DNA of 64,000 nucleotides from Erigeron canadensis (taxonomy: Eukaryota; Streptophyta; Magnoliopsida; Asterales; Asteraceae): positions 14,444,501 to 14,508,500 of the forward strand of contig NC_057768.1 in the NCBI RefSeq assembly GCF_010389155.1, read 5' to 3'. A program made the position numbers and the translations under genes. Positions within the stretch are counted from its first letter, which is position 1. Each line of letters starts with the position of its first letter. This document shows positions 34,408 to 45,899 of the stretch, in pieces. The notes under the pieces were generated by a model. It saw only the letters and a list, made by a program, of their open reading frames with translations. It searched no databases and was not told the origin of the DNA.

Positions 34408-37400
34408 TTACAAAAAGCTCCCGAAGTTGATTTCCCAACTTCCATTGGGATGCAAATGTAAAGCCTTGCACGCTGACATGAAAGAGTCATGCTCCACACC
34501 GTCCACTGTAAGGATATCTTTGAAGCTCTGAGCACCGCGTACGACATTCAGTAACATCCTAAGATAGTACTTTTGTCCCATTGAAGAAGGGACGTAATAA
34601 AGTCGGCCAACAGACTTACTACCACTTTTTGGCTTCCATGTTAAGTCTTGTTGATGCCATGTGAACTCAGTGGGATACTCAGGATAAGTTAGATGACGAC
34701 CTTCTGGATATAATTCGTTTGCAGTCATCCATTCTGTAAATTTAGTCTTTGCAGCATTTTCCCTCGAAGCAACTCTTTCCACGTTTTCACCACTTTCGAT
34801 CTTTGCAGCATTTTCCCTCGAAGCAACTCTTTCCACGTTTTCACCACTTTCGAAACAAACTGTGTTGCATCCTTCTAAATGAAAAGGAAGCCTCTCGACC
34901 GCTATTGAACGATAATGCATTTCATATCCTAACAATTTCCAACATGCTTCGGAAGCAGACACGTAACGACATTTCAGGTAAGCCTCAATTTCGTTTTCTT
35001 GTTGCAAAACCGTCTGATATGATGTTCTGTTGTTCTGTCCTTCACTTACTGTTGCACGATCTGGACCTTTATTAAAATAATTGAAAAGGTATTTAACCAA
35101 AGAACCCTGGTTACACCATTCAACGTTAATATGGCAACCATATTTGACAACCAAGTCAATGTTATGGGGAACAACGAATTGATTGTCTAGCAAAATTTCC
35201 CTTCGACCAACTTTTGCTTGCCTTCCATTATTAGACCTCTTATACCGGGGCCAACCATCACGATTAACAAATGTTTCCTCGCAATAGTCTTTTGGGAATC
35301 CTTTGGAACATGTACCATTGGGTTGAATACATGGACTTTTACGATTGTGCTCTCCGCAGGGTCCATGCATCATATGAGTACGAACAACTTCAAATGCAAT
35401 CGGGTCATCTTGTTCAGAAGGAAGCTCGGCAGAGATGACATGATCAATATCATCAGGTGAAATCTTATCATGTTTGTGTAAAAATATGAGGGCATGGCAA
35501 CGAGGCAATCCACGTTTTTGAAACTCAATGGTATAAATAACTGGAGACGCCAAAAAAAACCCGTTATGATTATTAAACAATACTAAAAATATCATATAAT
35601 ATGAAGCACATTATATATATATATATTAAATTAGCACGTACTTGCTTCTACACGTCCAAAATGATGGTTTTTAGCTATGTCCTCCATTAGCTCATCCAAT
35701 TTAATCTTAAACATGCGGGTGATGATCTCTGGTTTATCAACCGGTGGTTGACCAGGTATGCTATTTTCAACATGACGGGAAATCTCGACCCAACTTGGGT
35801 TGCAGGTCATGGTTACAAAAAGATCTGGAGTACCAATTGAACGGCATATGGCCATAGCATCCTGATATTGCTGGATCATATGTCTAGGCCCACCATTAAA
35901 CAATGATGGCAGGATAATTCTTCTTCCAACAACATCAGAATCCGTCTCTCCATTTGCAATATGATCATGCAAGCCATTATATAATTCAGAACGGATGGTA
36001 GGCTGATTCCTTTTATACTAGTCTAAATCATGATCGAGAACAGCAGTATAAGCATCAACTATGTATGTATGAAACAACCGGCCAGTTTTATGCAATAATT
36101 TACCTTCACGGATTCTCTCTTGCAAACGAAAGCAATAATATTCCCTCAAGCTCATGCACTTTCGCTTCGTGTTGGCAGGAAAATTTAAAGGGTTGTACAA
36201 ACGATACCCATCCTCTCCATAAGGAAAAAGCAGTGGATATTGCAATGCCATAAAACTTGGGTGTAGCTCAGTTATCCTCTTAATAGGATATCTACCCGGC
36301 TCACCACCCCTTCCCTCAACTATTACATCTCGATAATCAGTGGGATTACCATCACCCGGAATAAGTGCAGCGACCTCGGATGCAGTTGGTAGGTTGTATT
36401 GTCTTCCATCTCTTTGTCGGGTAGCAATGAGACAAAGGGTAACACGCTCCATTGGTGAATCCCTAAACCTATCTTTTGCCATGCTAAATGATTGTACCAG
36501 GGGGTTAACAGCATCAAACATTGTTATCAGTTCTTGAAGTAACATCCGCAGAATTGCGTCATCTCCATTTGAAGAACCTGCTCTGTTCAATGCATAAAGA
36601 CGATTTTCAACTTCATTTTCAGTGTCAAAAATATACAGTTGTGCAAATCTGGGATGCCCATCCTCGTGCATTAGCAACAATGTACCAATACGGTGATGGT
36701 TATGCCCGTTTAGGCAGAAAGTGTAAGGCCCACCTCCGTCATTAAGATCTCTAAGTATTTTCCCCCCTGTTGATGTGAAGGAAAACATTGCGCAGAAACT
36801 TTCTGAATACTTTAGAACGTTCTCCACCATTATAATCCATCAATTCTTGTAATAATTGTGGGGGATGCTGTGAAAATGGTAACTGAACTTTTCCTTCACG
36901 AAAACACGTTGAGAATTTTGGATTAGATCTGGTAGAACGTCTAACCGTTCGTTCACCATACCAAAACTTTTCTTCACAATAAACACACGTGTATGTAGCA
37001 TCACCACAATCCCAATATTCCGTCATCCTACCTGCAGTCAGAAAATATGATTTGAAGTGAAATGAACTACCATACAAATAACTTGTATAATAACAAAGGA
37101 AATTATTTCGAGGAGATAGTTCCTTACGTTGTTGACGTGCAAGGTGATACACATCAGTCTGTTCAGGGTCGGGGTTTTGTACAACATTTTCACGAACAGT
37201 ATTGGCCTGTATTGTAGAAGTAGTACTTGCCACATTCACATGATTAACACCATAGCCGGATGTTTCAGAAGGGGTGTCCGCGTGAGATGATGTGGTATGA
37301 TTAATTGCATTACCATTAACATCAATGACGGTTCTTGACGATATCATGACTGCAGGTGTGGCCAGAGGTGGTGTAGTAATAGTAGATCCCATAGAATTCA

Positions 37401-38386
37401 TTCCGACTTGACTGTTTTCAAGAAAGCGAGGTCTAACATTTCGAGGAACTGAAGCACTCAATCGAGGTCTACCCCGAGGACGGGAAGATGCGACAATAGG
37501 ACTGGAATTCACATTAAGATGAATCTCATAGGGCGGTGTTGTTTCCCCAGTTTGTACTACACTAACTTCTGGGCCAGAAGGGTTACCATCGACGCCAATG
37601 ACAGTTCTTGATGATATCATGAATGTAGATGTGGGCAAAGGTGAGGTTATCGTAGGAGTGTCCGTTGAATTCAAACCCATCCGACTATAGTCATGAAACC
37701 GAGGTGTAACAATCCGAGAAACAGAAGCACCCCCTTGAGGTCTACCCCGAGCATGTGAGGATTGGAATGTAGGACGGGAATCACCATTAATAATTTCCCC
37801 AGTGCGGAATGTTGTTTCCCTAATATGTAATGCACCAAGTTGTCTTGCTTGATTTGGTGAAGTATTAACAGAAGGCAAAGGTTTTGTGCTTTTCGGGGGA
37901 CGACCTCTACCTCTTCTAATGGGGGTAGTTACTGGTGATACATAAACATTTGTGATATCGCTTAAAACATCAACACTTGCCATAGGGACCAACCTGATGG
38001 GACTACCTTCAATAGAGCGCTCAGTAATATTCGTAGGCTGTGACATATCAAAGTCTTGAGTTCTACCAAGAGGAAGTAAAGATGGGACTGTAGTCTGAGT
38101 AACTGTAGAGTTTGTGGTTGATGCTAGGGCTACACGTGGCAGACGAAACTGTACTCCTTGATTCGGTCAAGTAGGATAAGAACTTAAAGGTTTTCTACTT
38201 AAAGGGGGCCCGACCTCTACGTTTTGTGACAGGAGTTGTTTCAGATGAAACGGGGACATTAGTGATGTCGCTCAATACTTGAACATTGGGTGTGGACTTA
38301 AAAGAAACATGGTTAAGTGGACAAACATTAGTCCTAGGTAATTGAGGAATGGTTTGGTTACTATTTTCATTTCCAATGTTGGACAT
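34408..38386 (-). pseudogene. Helitron Rep nuclease region with AT-hook-rich N-terminus
   Basis: Reading down the minus strand, 38386-36751 is a Ser/Thr/Pro-rich N-terminus. It has at least four AT-hook-like cores (RRGRAPF, RGRGRPPK, RGRPQ, RGRPR) and two copies of a VLSDITNV...TTP module, split by a frameshift near 38200. A likely 96-bp intron (37127-37032, GTAAGG...CTGCAG) precedes a zinc-type CVYCEEKFWYGER. After a frameshift near 36800 the Helitron_like_N part continues (HNHHRIGTLL; FVTMTCNPSW), with a TAG at 36018-36020. A likely intron (35641-35541, GTACGT...CTCCAG) follows. The nuclease reads YTIEFQKRGLPRCHALIFL, with the first His of HUH replaced by Arg, and then KYLFNYFNKG with both Tyr kept. 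Rep nicks and joins DNA in rolling-circle transposition. Confidence 0.88.
34748..34856 (-). repeat. 54-bp tandem duplication inside Rep
   Basis: Two adjacent copies encode ESGENVERVASRENAAK; the frame is kept. It lies just downstream of the Tyr motif. Confidence 0.9.
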
Positions 38387-38560
38387 ATTAGAAAGCTACA
38401 AAAAAACTAAAATGTGTTCCGAAGTCATATAATGTAATTAAACATACATACAAAGCACATGCGTATAGAGATTAAACATGGAATGTAATGATGCACGACA
38501 ATGATGTATAACGAAATAGAAATGACACCTTAATGAGGAGGAATGTATAAGTGTTCCGGG

Positions 38561-38788
38561 TCAACCGTATTCATAGAGATGGAAATAACCATCTTTATTA
38601 ATAACCATTAGTCTTTCAAGTATATGGGCTACATGAGCCATATTTGTAGACTTTCCATTGTTACCCAAAGCTTCCAAAAGCTCAACCGTGCCACAAGAGT
38701 GGGGTAACTCTTTAGCCATTAAAGATGATGATGATGATGAAATTGTTTTTGTTTTTCCTTCTTTTTTACCCTCAAGATGTATTTTCAT
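38561..38788 (-). CDS. Small ORF upstream of Rep, unknown
   Basis: An open frame of 75 residues on the minus strand from an ATG at 38788, 175 bases upstream of the Rep N-terminus. It shows a basic start (MKIHLEGKKEGKTKT), a run of six Ser from a GAT/ATC triplet repeat and a more complex tail (ELPHSCGTVELLEALGNNG; HILERLMVINKDGYFHLYEY). TATA-like text lies upstream (about 38820-38850). I do not recognise it. It could be a first exon of the Helitron transcript, a captured gene fragment or chance. Confidence 0.3.
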   Translation of the reverse strand: MKIHLEGKKEGKTKTISSSSSSLMAKELPHSCGTVELLEALGNNGKSTNMAHVAHILERLMVINKDGYFHLYEYG

Positions 38789-38935
38789 ATTGCAAAATTT
38801 AATCAAAGATAGATATAGATAACATAGATATATATAGATAAATATATGTATATAGTAATAGCTAGGATATTTTTTATGGGGTGGGGGGATCGACAAACAA
38901 AGAATGGAAGTGGAGAAGGAAGAGTTAATGATCAA

Positions 38936-40429
38936 AATATATTTTTTATAATATTTAATTTAATAATTCAATGAGATATGTATCAAACTACATAATTGGC
39001 TTTTTTTTATTGTAATAATCAAGTGTTGGGTCATCTTGCATAATAATTTGAGTGGGGATTTGTAGTTGCAAGTTGCAATTTACAAACGTAATACATATGT
39101 ATTATTTCCCTTTCCTTTTAACATATTTTGTAATTTTAAATATATTTAAAAAAATTACCGAAGTGTTATACATATTTTGACCAAGATATATACATATTTT
39201 GACCAAGATATTTTCAAAAATATATTAAAAATTTATACATGTATTAAATAATTCAGTGATATATAATAAACTTTACGAAATAACTAATTAATATGATTAA
39301 AATATGTTAAAACTAATATGATTATACTAAACTCAACCACCTAATTATAAAAAAAAACATATAGTTATATTTCGTTTTATTTTTAAGTTTATGTCAACAT
39401 ATAGTTATAGTCTAAGTATATGTGAGATATGTTAATTTTAAATTGTAATATCTTATTTAATAGAATGACAACATTACCAAAGTGTTATAAGTAACCGTAT
39501 GTACTTGATTCATGTTCCACAAAATGACAAACCATTGAACAATAATAAGTTTAGTAATATGAATTAATTTCCCATAGAAATTTCATATGAGTGTTATATA
39601 GGAAAAAGTATTGAATACACATACTAACCTTGTGAAACAATGATAACTTTGCAAGGTCTTGTAATGCTTGGTAACTGTTAAAATGTACATCAAAATACTA
39701 TTTTAACATTCATACATATCAATCACGAATAAAAACATTGTAAATAAATATAACCTGCTTGAGAGAGAATGGCTCTATCAAATCAAAAGTAAATATGAAA
39801 TATGAAAAACCTCACAATATATATGGGTAGATTAGTGGGAAAGTGATTTGGATAAATTGAAATTTGGTGGGAAGTTTGTAGTAATTCTATTAGTGAAATT
39901 TTACAATTTTGAATATAAGTTACCGATTATATAATATTTAGTAGTTAAAGTTTATATCTTTTAATAAAATAATAGATCTCATTATATTTTTAGAATGGAT
40001 TGATCTCATTTTATTTTTATAATGGATTTGGTAGTTTAAATTATATATTTGTCTAATTGGTTAATTATAGAATTAATTTTGGTGGGAAAATATTTCTTGG
40101 TTAATTATAAGTAAATTAATGTTTACAACTTGAATGTAAATGTCAGCAGAATCTTTGGTTGAAAATTTTATTTATGACATATTTATATTTACGTAAGGAA
40201 TTTTTGTATATTAAATATATATATATATATATATATAAATTAAAAAGCCGGGATTTAGTGTTGATGTTTTTCATTTAACGTAGATTAAAAGGCAGGGATT
40301 TATATTAACTCTTTTCATTTAACGTAGATTAAATTATCTTTCAACTAAAAAAATATGATTTTTCTTTTTTAAAAACTGATTTCTTGTATGTTATATCTAG
40401 TTTTTTCATTGTTATCAATCTAATATTTG
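38936..40429. other. AT-rich non-coding stretch
   Basis: No gene, tRNA or repeat boundary was recognised. The Helitron 5' end (a TC on the minus strand) may lie here but no single site stands out. Several (TA)n tracts. Confidence 0.5.
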
Positions 40430-40430
40430 T

Positions 40431-40465
<35 letters not shown>

Positions 40466-40908
40466 GACTTAAAGTTGATATAAGTTTCAATTAAAATTGA
40501 TATAAATTTCAATATTCTAAATAACATAGTGAATTTTTTTTTCTGTTAAAAAAAGATGTATTAATAGATATAAATTATGCGGCTTATAATGACAATTGTT
40601 ACTCATTGGAATATAAGTTAATTAGATATATTCCAAATCCTTAAATAAGCACATGCGTGTGTCATTGATTTTTTTTTCTATTTATAATAACTCATTTACT
40701 AAAGTGAAAAAATTAGAATTAAATGGATGAGATAATTAAAGAACAATATATATAGAAATAATATAAATGGAAAACAACATTGCATATAATAAATTAAAAT
40801 CTTAAAACATATTCAAAATAGATGAAGTAGGATACCACGATTCCATCTTTTAATCAGATGGCATACAAGAATAATAAACTTTATTAAATAACATAAAAAT
40901 TTGATATA

Positions 40909-41641
40909 TCAGTCTTCATCTGTCAGGTCTTTATCTATTAAGCGAAACATGTTCTTCATCTTGAGTTCATTATGATCCACGTTCTTACGCTTAATCAATG
41001 GGATATCATCATCATCTATAAGTTTATCCCAATCAAAATCATCCTACCAAAAAAATGTGATCAAACAGAGTTAGATATATTATATATTAATAACTGTGTT
41101 AATAAGCAAAAGCTTTACATATTACATGTAAACAAAATATTATCAATACGTACTTGGTCATCTTCTAAACGAATGTTTTCTTCATTCGCATCAACGACAA
41201 CCTCAAGCACTTTTACGGTATCATCGTCCGAATCATTGATATTGATAATCTCATTAAACTTTGCTGCTTCTTTATTTGATTCGCGTTTTTGTTTTTTTCT
41301 CAACGAACCATGCTAAATATATGTAAATAAAACAAATGAGTTTCCAAGAAGACAAGTTGTCGATATATTTACAAAATATATAAAGTTTAGATGACCTCTT
41401 TCGAAGTAACAATGTTATCAAAATCGATGTCCCCATCCAAATCATTTGCAAGTTTCTTCTTATTCTCATTCAAAGGAGTGATGGCTTCAACATCCTAAAA
41501 AAAATACAAACGTAAAGTGAAAGATTTAGACATACAAACATGCATGTCTTCGTATAGTAAAAAAAAAATAGTTATAACCATTTTGCAAACTAAGAAAACA
41601 TGTAGAAAAATTATGAATATAAAACACATTACTTGATTCAT
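40909..41641 (-). CDS. Small acidic protein gene, four exons, left palindrome copy (open)
   Basis: Four exons join in frame with GT-AG borders on the minus strand: 41641-41633, 41494-41396, 41312-41154 and 41043-40909. Donors are CAA/GTAATG, GAG/GTCATC and CAA/GTACGT. Acceptors are TTTTAG/G, TTTAG/C and GGTAG/G. The total is 402 bases, or 133 residues. The product is strongly charged: a Lys-rich patch (RKKQKRESNKEAAKF), an acidic NINDSDDDTV block and DDFDWDKLIDDDDIPL. No signal peptide or membrane segment. I do not recognise the family. Intact borders and frame suggest a real gene or a recent capture. The start codon choice rests on agreement with the right copy. Confidence 0.55.
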
Positions 41642-42572
41642 CTTGTTATTTGGAATTGTGATGTCTACAATAAAATGAAAAGGTTTGTGGTATATATATA
41701 TATAGTAGGGTAGAAAACACTAATTTAGGCAATATGAGGTGTAAATTATATATATACAACTAATTAAACAAATTCTTATAAAATAAAAAAAAATTGAATT
41801 TGAAAAAAAAAGTTGTACATGTAGTCCTAGCTTTTGATCGTTAGTTGACTTCTATTTGAATTCATAAATATGTTAATGTGTTATAAATATGTTAATGTGT
41901 CAAATTACAGCTTTTTATTACCAAATCTAAGAAATAGTCGTGAATCTTATCAATTTGAATTTGAAAACACAAAAAGCTATACTACATATATGGTCCAGAT
42001 TATTGAAATAGTCATTAATGATTTGATCGTATGTTGACTTTCAATTATAAAGTTTGACTTTTAGTTTAGATGGTCTAGATTATTTTGAGGGTGAATTTCA
42101 ATGGCCAGGATCAATTGTAAAAATTTATTTTTTTTTATCTCAGCTCTACCAGCAATATATATATATATATAATTGAAAGTCAACATATGATCAAACCATT
42201 AATGACTATTTCAATAATCTGGACCATATATGTAGTATAGCTTTTTGTGTTTTCAAATTCAAATTAATAAGATTAATGATTATTTCTTAGATTTGGTAAT
42301 AAAAAGCTGTATTTTGACACATTAACATATTTATAACACATTAACATATTTGTGAATTCAAATAGAAGTCAACTTACGATCAAAAGCTAGGACTACATGT
42401 ACAACTTTTTTTTTTCAAATTCAAATTTTTTTTATTTTATAAGAATTTGTTTAATTAGTTGTATATATATAATTTACACCTCATATTGCCTAAATTAGTA
42501 TTTTCTACCCTACTATATATATACCACAAACCTTTTCATTTTATTGTAGACATCACAATTCGAAACAACAAG

Positions 42573-43312
42573 ATGAATCAAGTAATGTGTTTTATATTCA
42601 TAATTTTTCTACATGTTTTCTTAGTTTGCAAAATGGTTATAACTATTTTTATTTTTTTTTTACTATACGAAGACATGCATGTTTGTATGTCTAAATCTTT
42701 CACTTTACGTTTGTATTTTTTTTTAGGATGTTGAAGCCATCACTCCTTTGAATGAGAAGAAGAAGAAACTTGCAAATGATTTAGATGGGGACGTCGATTT
42801 TGATAACATTGTCACTTCTAAAGAGGTCATCTAAACTTTATATATTTTGTAAATATATCTACAACTTGTCTTCTTGGAAACTCATTTGTTTTATTTACAT
42901 ATGTTTAGCATGGTTCGTTGAGCAAAAAACAAAAACGCGAGGCAAATAAAGAAGCAGCAAAGTTTAATGAGATTATCAATATCAATGATTCGGACGATGA
43001 TACCGTAAAAGTGCTTGAGGTTGTCGTTGATGCGAATAAATAAAACATTCGTTTAGAAGATGACCAAGTACGTATTGATAATATTTTGTTTACATGTAAT
43101 ATGCAAAGCTTTTGTTTATTAACACATTTATTAATATATAATATATCTAACTCTCTTTGATCTCATTTTTTTGGTAGGATGATTTTGATTGGGATAAACT
43201 TATCGATGATGATGATATCCCATTGATTAAGCGTAAGAACGTGGATCACAATAAACTCAAGAGGAAGAACATGTTTCGCTTAATAGATGAAGACCTGACA
43301 AATGAATACTGA
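42573..43312 (+). pseudogene. Small acidic protein gene, right palindrome copy (stop in exon 3)
   Basis: Same exon structure as the left copy, on the + strand: a nine-base first exon at 42573-42581, an exon after TTTTTTTTAG starting GATGTTGAAGCC, an exon after TTTAG starting CATGGTTCG, and a last exon after GGTAG ending TGA at 43310-43312. Exon 3 carries TAA at 43041-43043 where the left copy has GAA. The C-terminal residues also differ (EDLTNEY here, KDLTDED left). Confidence 0.6.
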
Positions 43313-43790
43313 TATATCAAATTTTTATGTTATTTAATAAAGTTTATTATTCTTGATGTCATCTGATTAAAAGATGGAATCATGGTATCCTACTTCATCT
43401 ATTTTAAATATGTTTTAAGATTTATTATATGCAATGTTGTTTTCCATTTATATTATCTCTATATATATTGTTTTTTAATTATCTCATCCATTTAATTCTA
43501 ATTTTTTCACTTTAGTAAAAGAGTTATTATAAATAGAAAAAAAAATCAATGACACAACATGTGCTTATCTAAGGATTTGGAATATATCTAAGGATTTGGA
43601 ATATATCTAATTAACTTATATTCCAATGAGTAACAATTGTCATTATAAGCCGCATAATTTATATCTAAACATACATCTTTTTTAAACAGAAAAAAAATCC
43701 ACTATGTTATTTAGAACATTGAAATTTATATCAACTTTAATTGAAACTTATATCAACTTTAAGTCCAATATATATATATATATAGAATAC

Positions 43791-44234
43791 TGTAAGTCCC
43801 AACTAATACTAGATGGATGCTAAAGACACCTCTATGTCAATGGTGAGTGTACTTTGAAACACTATCACTTAATCTGGACGTGACCAGTTTAGAGTGAGTA
43901 GTGTACCAGGTTAACTGGAATGTTACTTATTAAGGTGACAGTCGGAATAAGTAAATACAAGTAAGAAAATATGGTGAGACAATATGTAATTTTCAAGTGT
44001 ATTTTATTTATTGATTGTTAAATAAAATACAAGGTTGTTGCGGAACCAAGATAATACAAAGATGTAAATATCCTAACAACCTATGAAATACAATTGATCT
44101 ATACTTGGAAATTCTCCTAACAATCGAAACACTTAAAGTTGTGAAATGTTCCTTTTTACCATTGAGAGAATATTGCACAAGTTCACCAATATTGCAGAAT
44201 GTATGTGTTTGCAAAGTTGTTGAAATGTTTGGGC
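43791..44234 (-). mobile_element. Inverted, truncated LTR of the copia element 2 family
   Basis: The reverse complement matches the R-U5 part of the 44864 LTR: TTCCGCAACAACCTTGTATTTTATT, then AATAAATAAAATACACTTGAAAATTACA, then TGTCTCACCAT, ending GGGACTTACA. It is more diverged than the two LTRs of copia element 2 are from each other, so it comes from an older copy. It is cut at 44234 by LTR copy C. Confidence 0.75.
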
Positions 44235-44863
44235 TGTAACAACCGTCTTAGAAATGTTCTTATTAAGTTCTTAAAAACGTACATTTGCCATTAGAACGGC
44301 CAGACAGTTCAATTTATCTAAGTTCTTGACGTACTTTAGACCTCCATTATGTGCTTATATGAAGGTCAATTTGATCTAAAATCTTGAGTTATATGACGGG
44401 TTTATGATTGTGTACAATGAGATAATAAAGTTCGGTTCATAAACGTTCATGTTCATTAAAGTTCTAGTTCAAAACGTTCGCAAATGGTCCTTGCATTTAT
44501 TGGGTTCATTAAATATGGAAATATATATATAGAAAAGATGGAAACTTAGAGAGAGAAAGTCACAACACTATTCATTATCTTTTTCTCTCTACTTTCTCAC
44601 ACTAAAACACATAGTGCAGCCACATTTTCACACACAAAATTCATCCTTTGATTTTGGATTGTTAAATCAAAATTACTTGTACTTATAGCATCCTTGTGAT
44701 AATCTAAACATGTTTCTGGAATCAAATCTCAGGTAACAACAACAAATTATGAGTTTTTGATCAAATTAAGAATGAACTTTTCCAACTTTATGTTCTTGAT
44801 GATTTGGTCCAATTTTGATATGAAATCGTGTTAATGTTTAATGGGTCTGTGTCTAAATGTGTT

Positions 44864-45847
44864 TGTTAGGTCCAGATTTACTGGACTCGCTCCAGACGTA
44901 ACTACTGGAGCCCTTTGAAGATTTGTCCAGAAATTATGTGAAGACAAGTGAACAACTTACTTGTATAGAAATCTGGATTCCACCAGATTTGTTCACTGGA
45001 CTTCACTCTAGTCAAGATCTTTCCACTGAAGAACATTCTCACTAAAGTCGAAGACTGAAGTCTGAAGAAAGAAGTCTGACAAATAGCGGAACTCACTGGA
45101 AGATTTACCAGATCTCCTGACTGGAGTCCTTGTCAGTGTTCTAGACCTTACAAGTCTGAACACTGATTACGAGGAATTGACTTTATGCCTTTACATGCCT
45201 TTAACCGGACAATCCATTTGTCCTTTGTTAAAAGCCTTACACGCATGTAAAGATGGTTGGTTAATTAGAAGACAAGTCACTGTCATGTGACTTTATTCTT
45301 GTACTTTAATCAATGCTTTTAAGGAATTAATGTAATTTCCTTAAATGCATGTAACCATATTTGTACGGCAAAAAGAAATTATATTTATTCTTTTTGCCTA
45401 TAAATACCAAGTCGCTTCCTCGTCCAAATTACATACTTTTGCAATTTGGTGTCTTTGCTCAAATACTCTCGATCTAAACAGTCATACTTCACAACTTTAA
45501 GTATTTTGATCAAAGAGTTTATTTAGCAAAGATTAGATCACTTGTATTTCATAGGTTGTTTAGATACTTACTTTGTAATATCTTGTTCCGCAACAACCTT
45601 GTATTTTATTTAACATCAATAAATAAAATACACTTGAAAATTACATTGTGTCTCACCATTTACTTATTTGTTTATCTTTATATTGCTTAAGTACGTATTA
45701 CGTTATATATATATTCTTGCATTTATATTAATCGTAATACTAGTCCAATCTAGTGCTTACTTGACTTTTAATACTAGTCATCTCTAGTGATTACTTGACT
45801 TGTTATTCTACACTTGTGGTTTAAACCATCGAGTGAGGGACTTCAGA
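44864..45847 (+). repeat. 5' LTR of copia element 2
   Basis: TATA box at 45399-45406, just after a GCAAAAAGAA/TTCTTTTTGC hairpin (45368-45397). AATAAATAAAATAC, a likely polyadenylation signal, lies near 45620. Confidence 0.92.
45399..45406 (+). promoter_or_regulatory. TATA box of copia element 2 5' LTR
   Basis: TATAAATA; the equivalent in the 3' LTR is at 56928-56935. Confidence 0.65.
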
Positions 45848-45848
45848 A

Positions 45849-45861
45849 TTGGTATCAGAGC
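45849..45861 (+). other. Primer-binding site of copia element 2
   Basis: TTGGTATCAGAGC a few bases after the LTR end, matching initiator tRNA-Met. Confidence 0.88.
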
Positions 45862-45899
45862 AGAAGGCTAACATAGTTGCCTAGATCTGCATTCTCTCG

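Larger units (their letters stand above)
10034..38788 (-). mobile_element. Large decayed autonomous Helitron (RepHel plus RPA-like gene)
   Basis: On the minus strand the 3' terminus reads hairpin CCCGGTC-AAC-GACCGGG (10045-10061), seven bases, then CTAA (10034-10037) followed by T. That is a canonical Helitron end, and the flank A/T agrees with the uninterrupted copy of repeat X. Inside, on the same strand, lie a Rep nuclease region, a PIF1-type helicase and an RPA-like OB-fold gene, the known gene set of plant autonomous Helitrons. Two LTR insertions (11888-16277, 18702-33921) inflate its length. The TC-type 5' end was not located; the stated right limit is a minimum. Confidence 0.75.
40430..43790. 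repeat. Large palindrome: 1.6-kb inverted repeat with 118-bp spacer
   Basis: The left arm (40430-42049) and the right arm (42168-43790) are reverse complements of each other along their whole length. They differ only by scattered substitutions and small tract-length changes. Outer ends are GTATTC(TA)n and (TA)nGAATAC. The spacer (42050-42167) corresponds to dispersed repeat X. No target duplication is evident at the outer ends. Each arm carries one copy of the small four-exon gene, transcribed outward from the centre. Confidence 0.92.

Noticed and set aside
34749..35075. 108-residue + strand frame with repeated QHFPSKQLFPRF
   Set aside because: It is antisense to the Rep pseudogene; the repeat is the 54-bp tandem duplication read on the other strand.
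36521..36745. Plus-strand frames across the Rep region (for example 36065-36253, 36340-36537, 36521-36745)
   Set aside because: All antisense to the minus-strand Rep pseudogene, which has clear Helitron motifs.
42459..42734. 91-residue hydrophobic + strand frame (MCFIFIIFLHVFLVCKMVITIFIF)
   Set aside because: Reads through the first intron of the small acidic gene and its AT-rich upstream region; the splice borders explain the sequence better.
40430..43790. Palindrome as a DNA transposon with long terminal inverted repeats (Mutator or foldback type)
   Set aside because: No target duplication was seen at the outer ends, the ends are only (TA)n next to GTATTC, and no transposase is present. 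Left as an unexplained inverted duplication.
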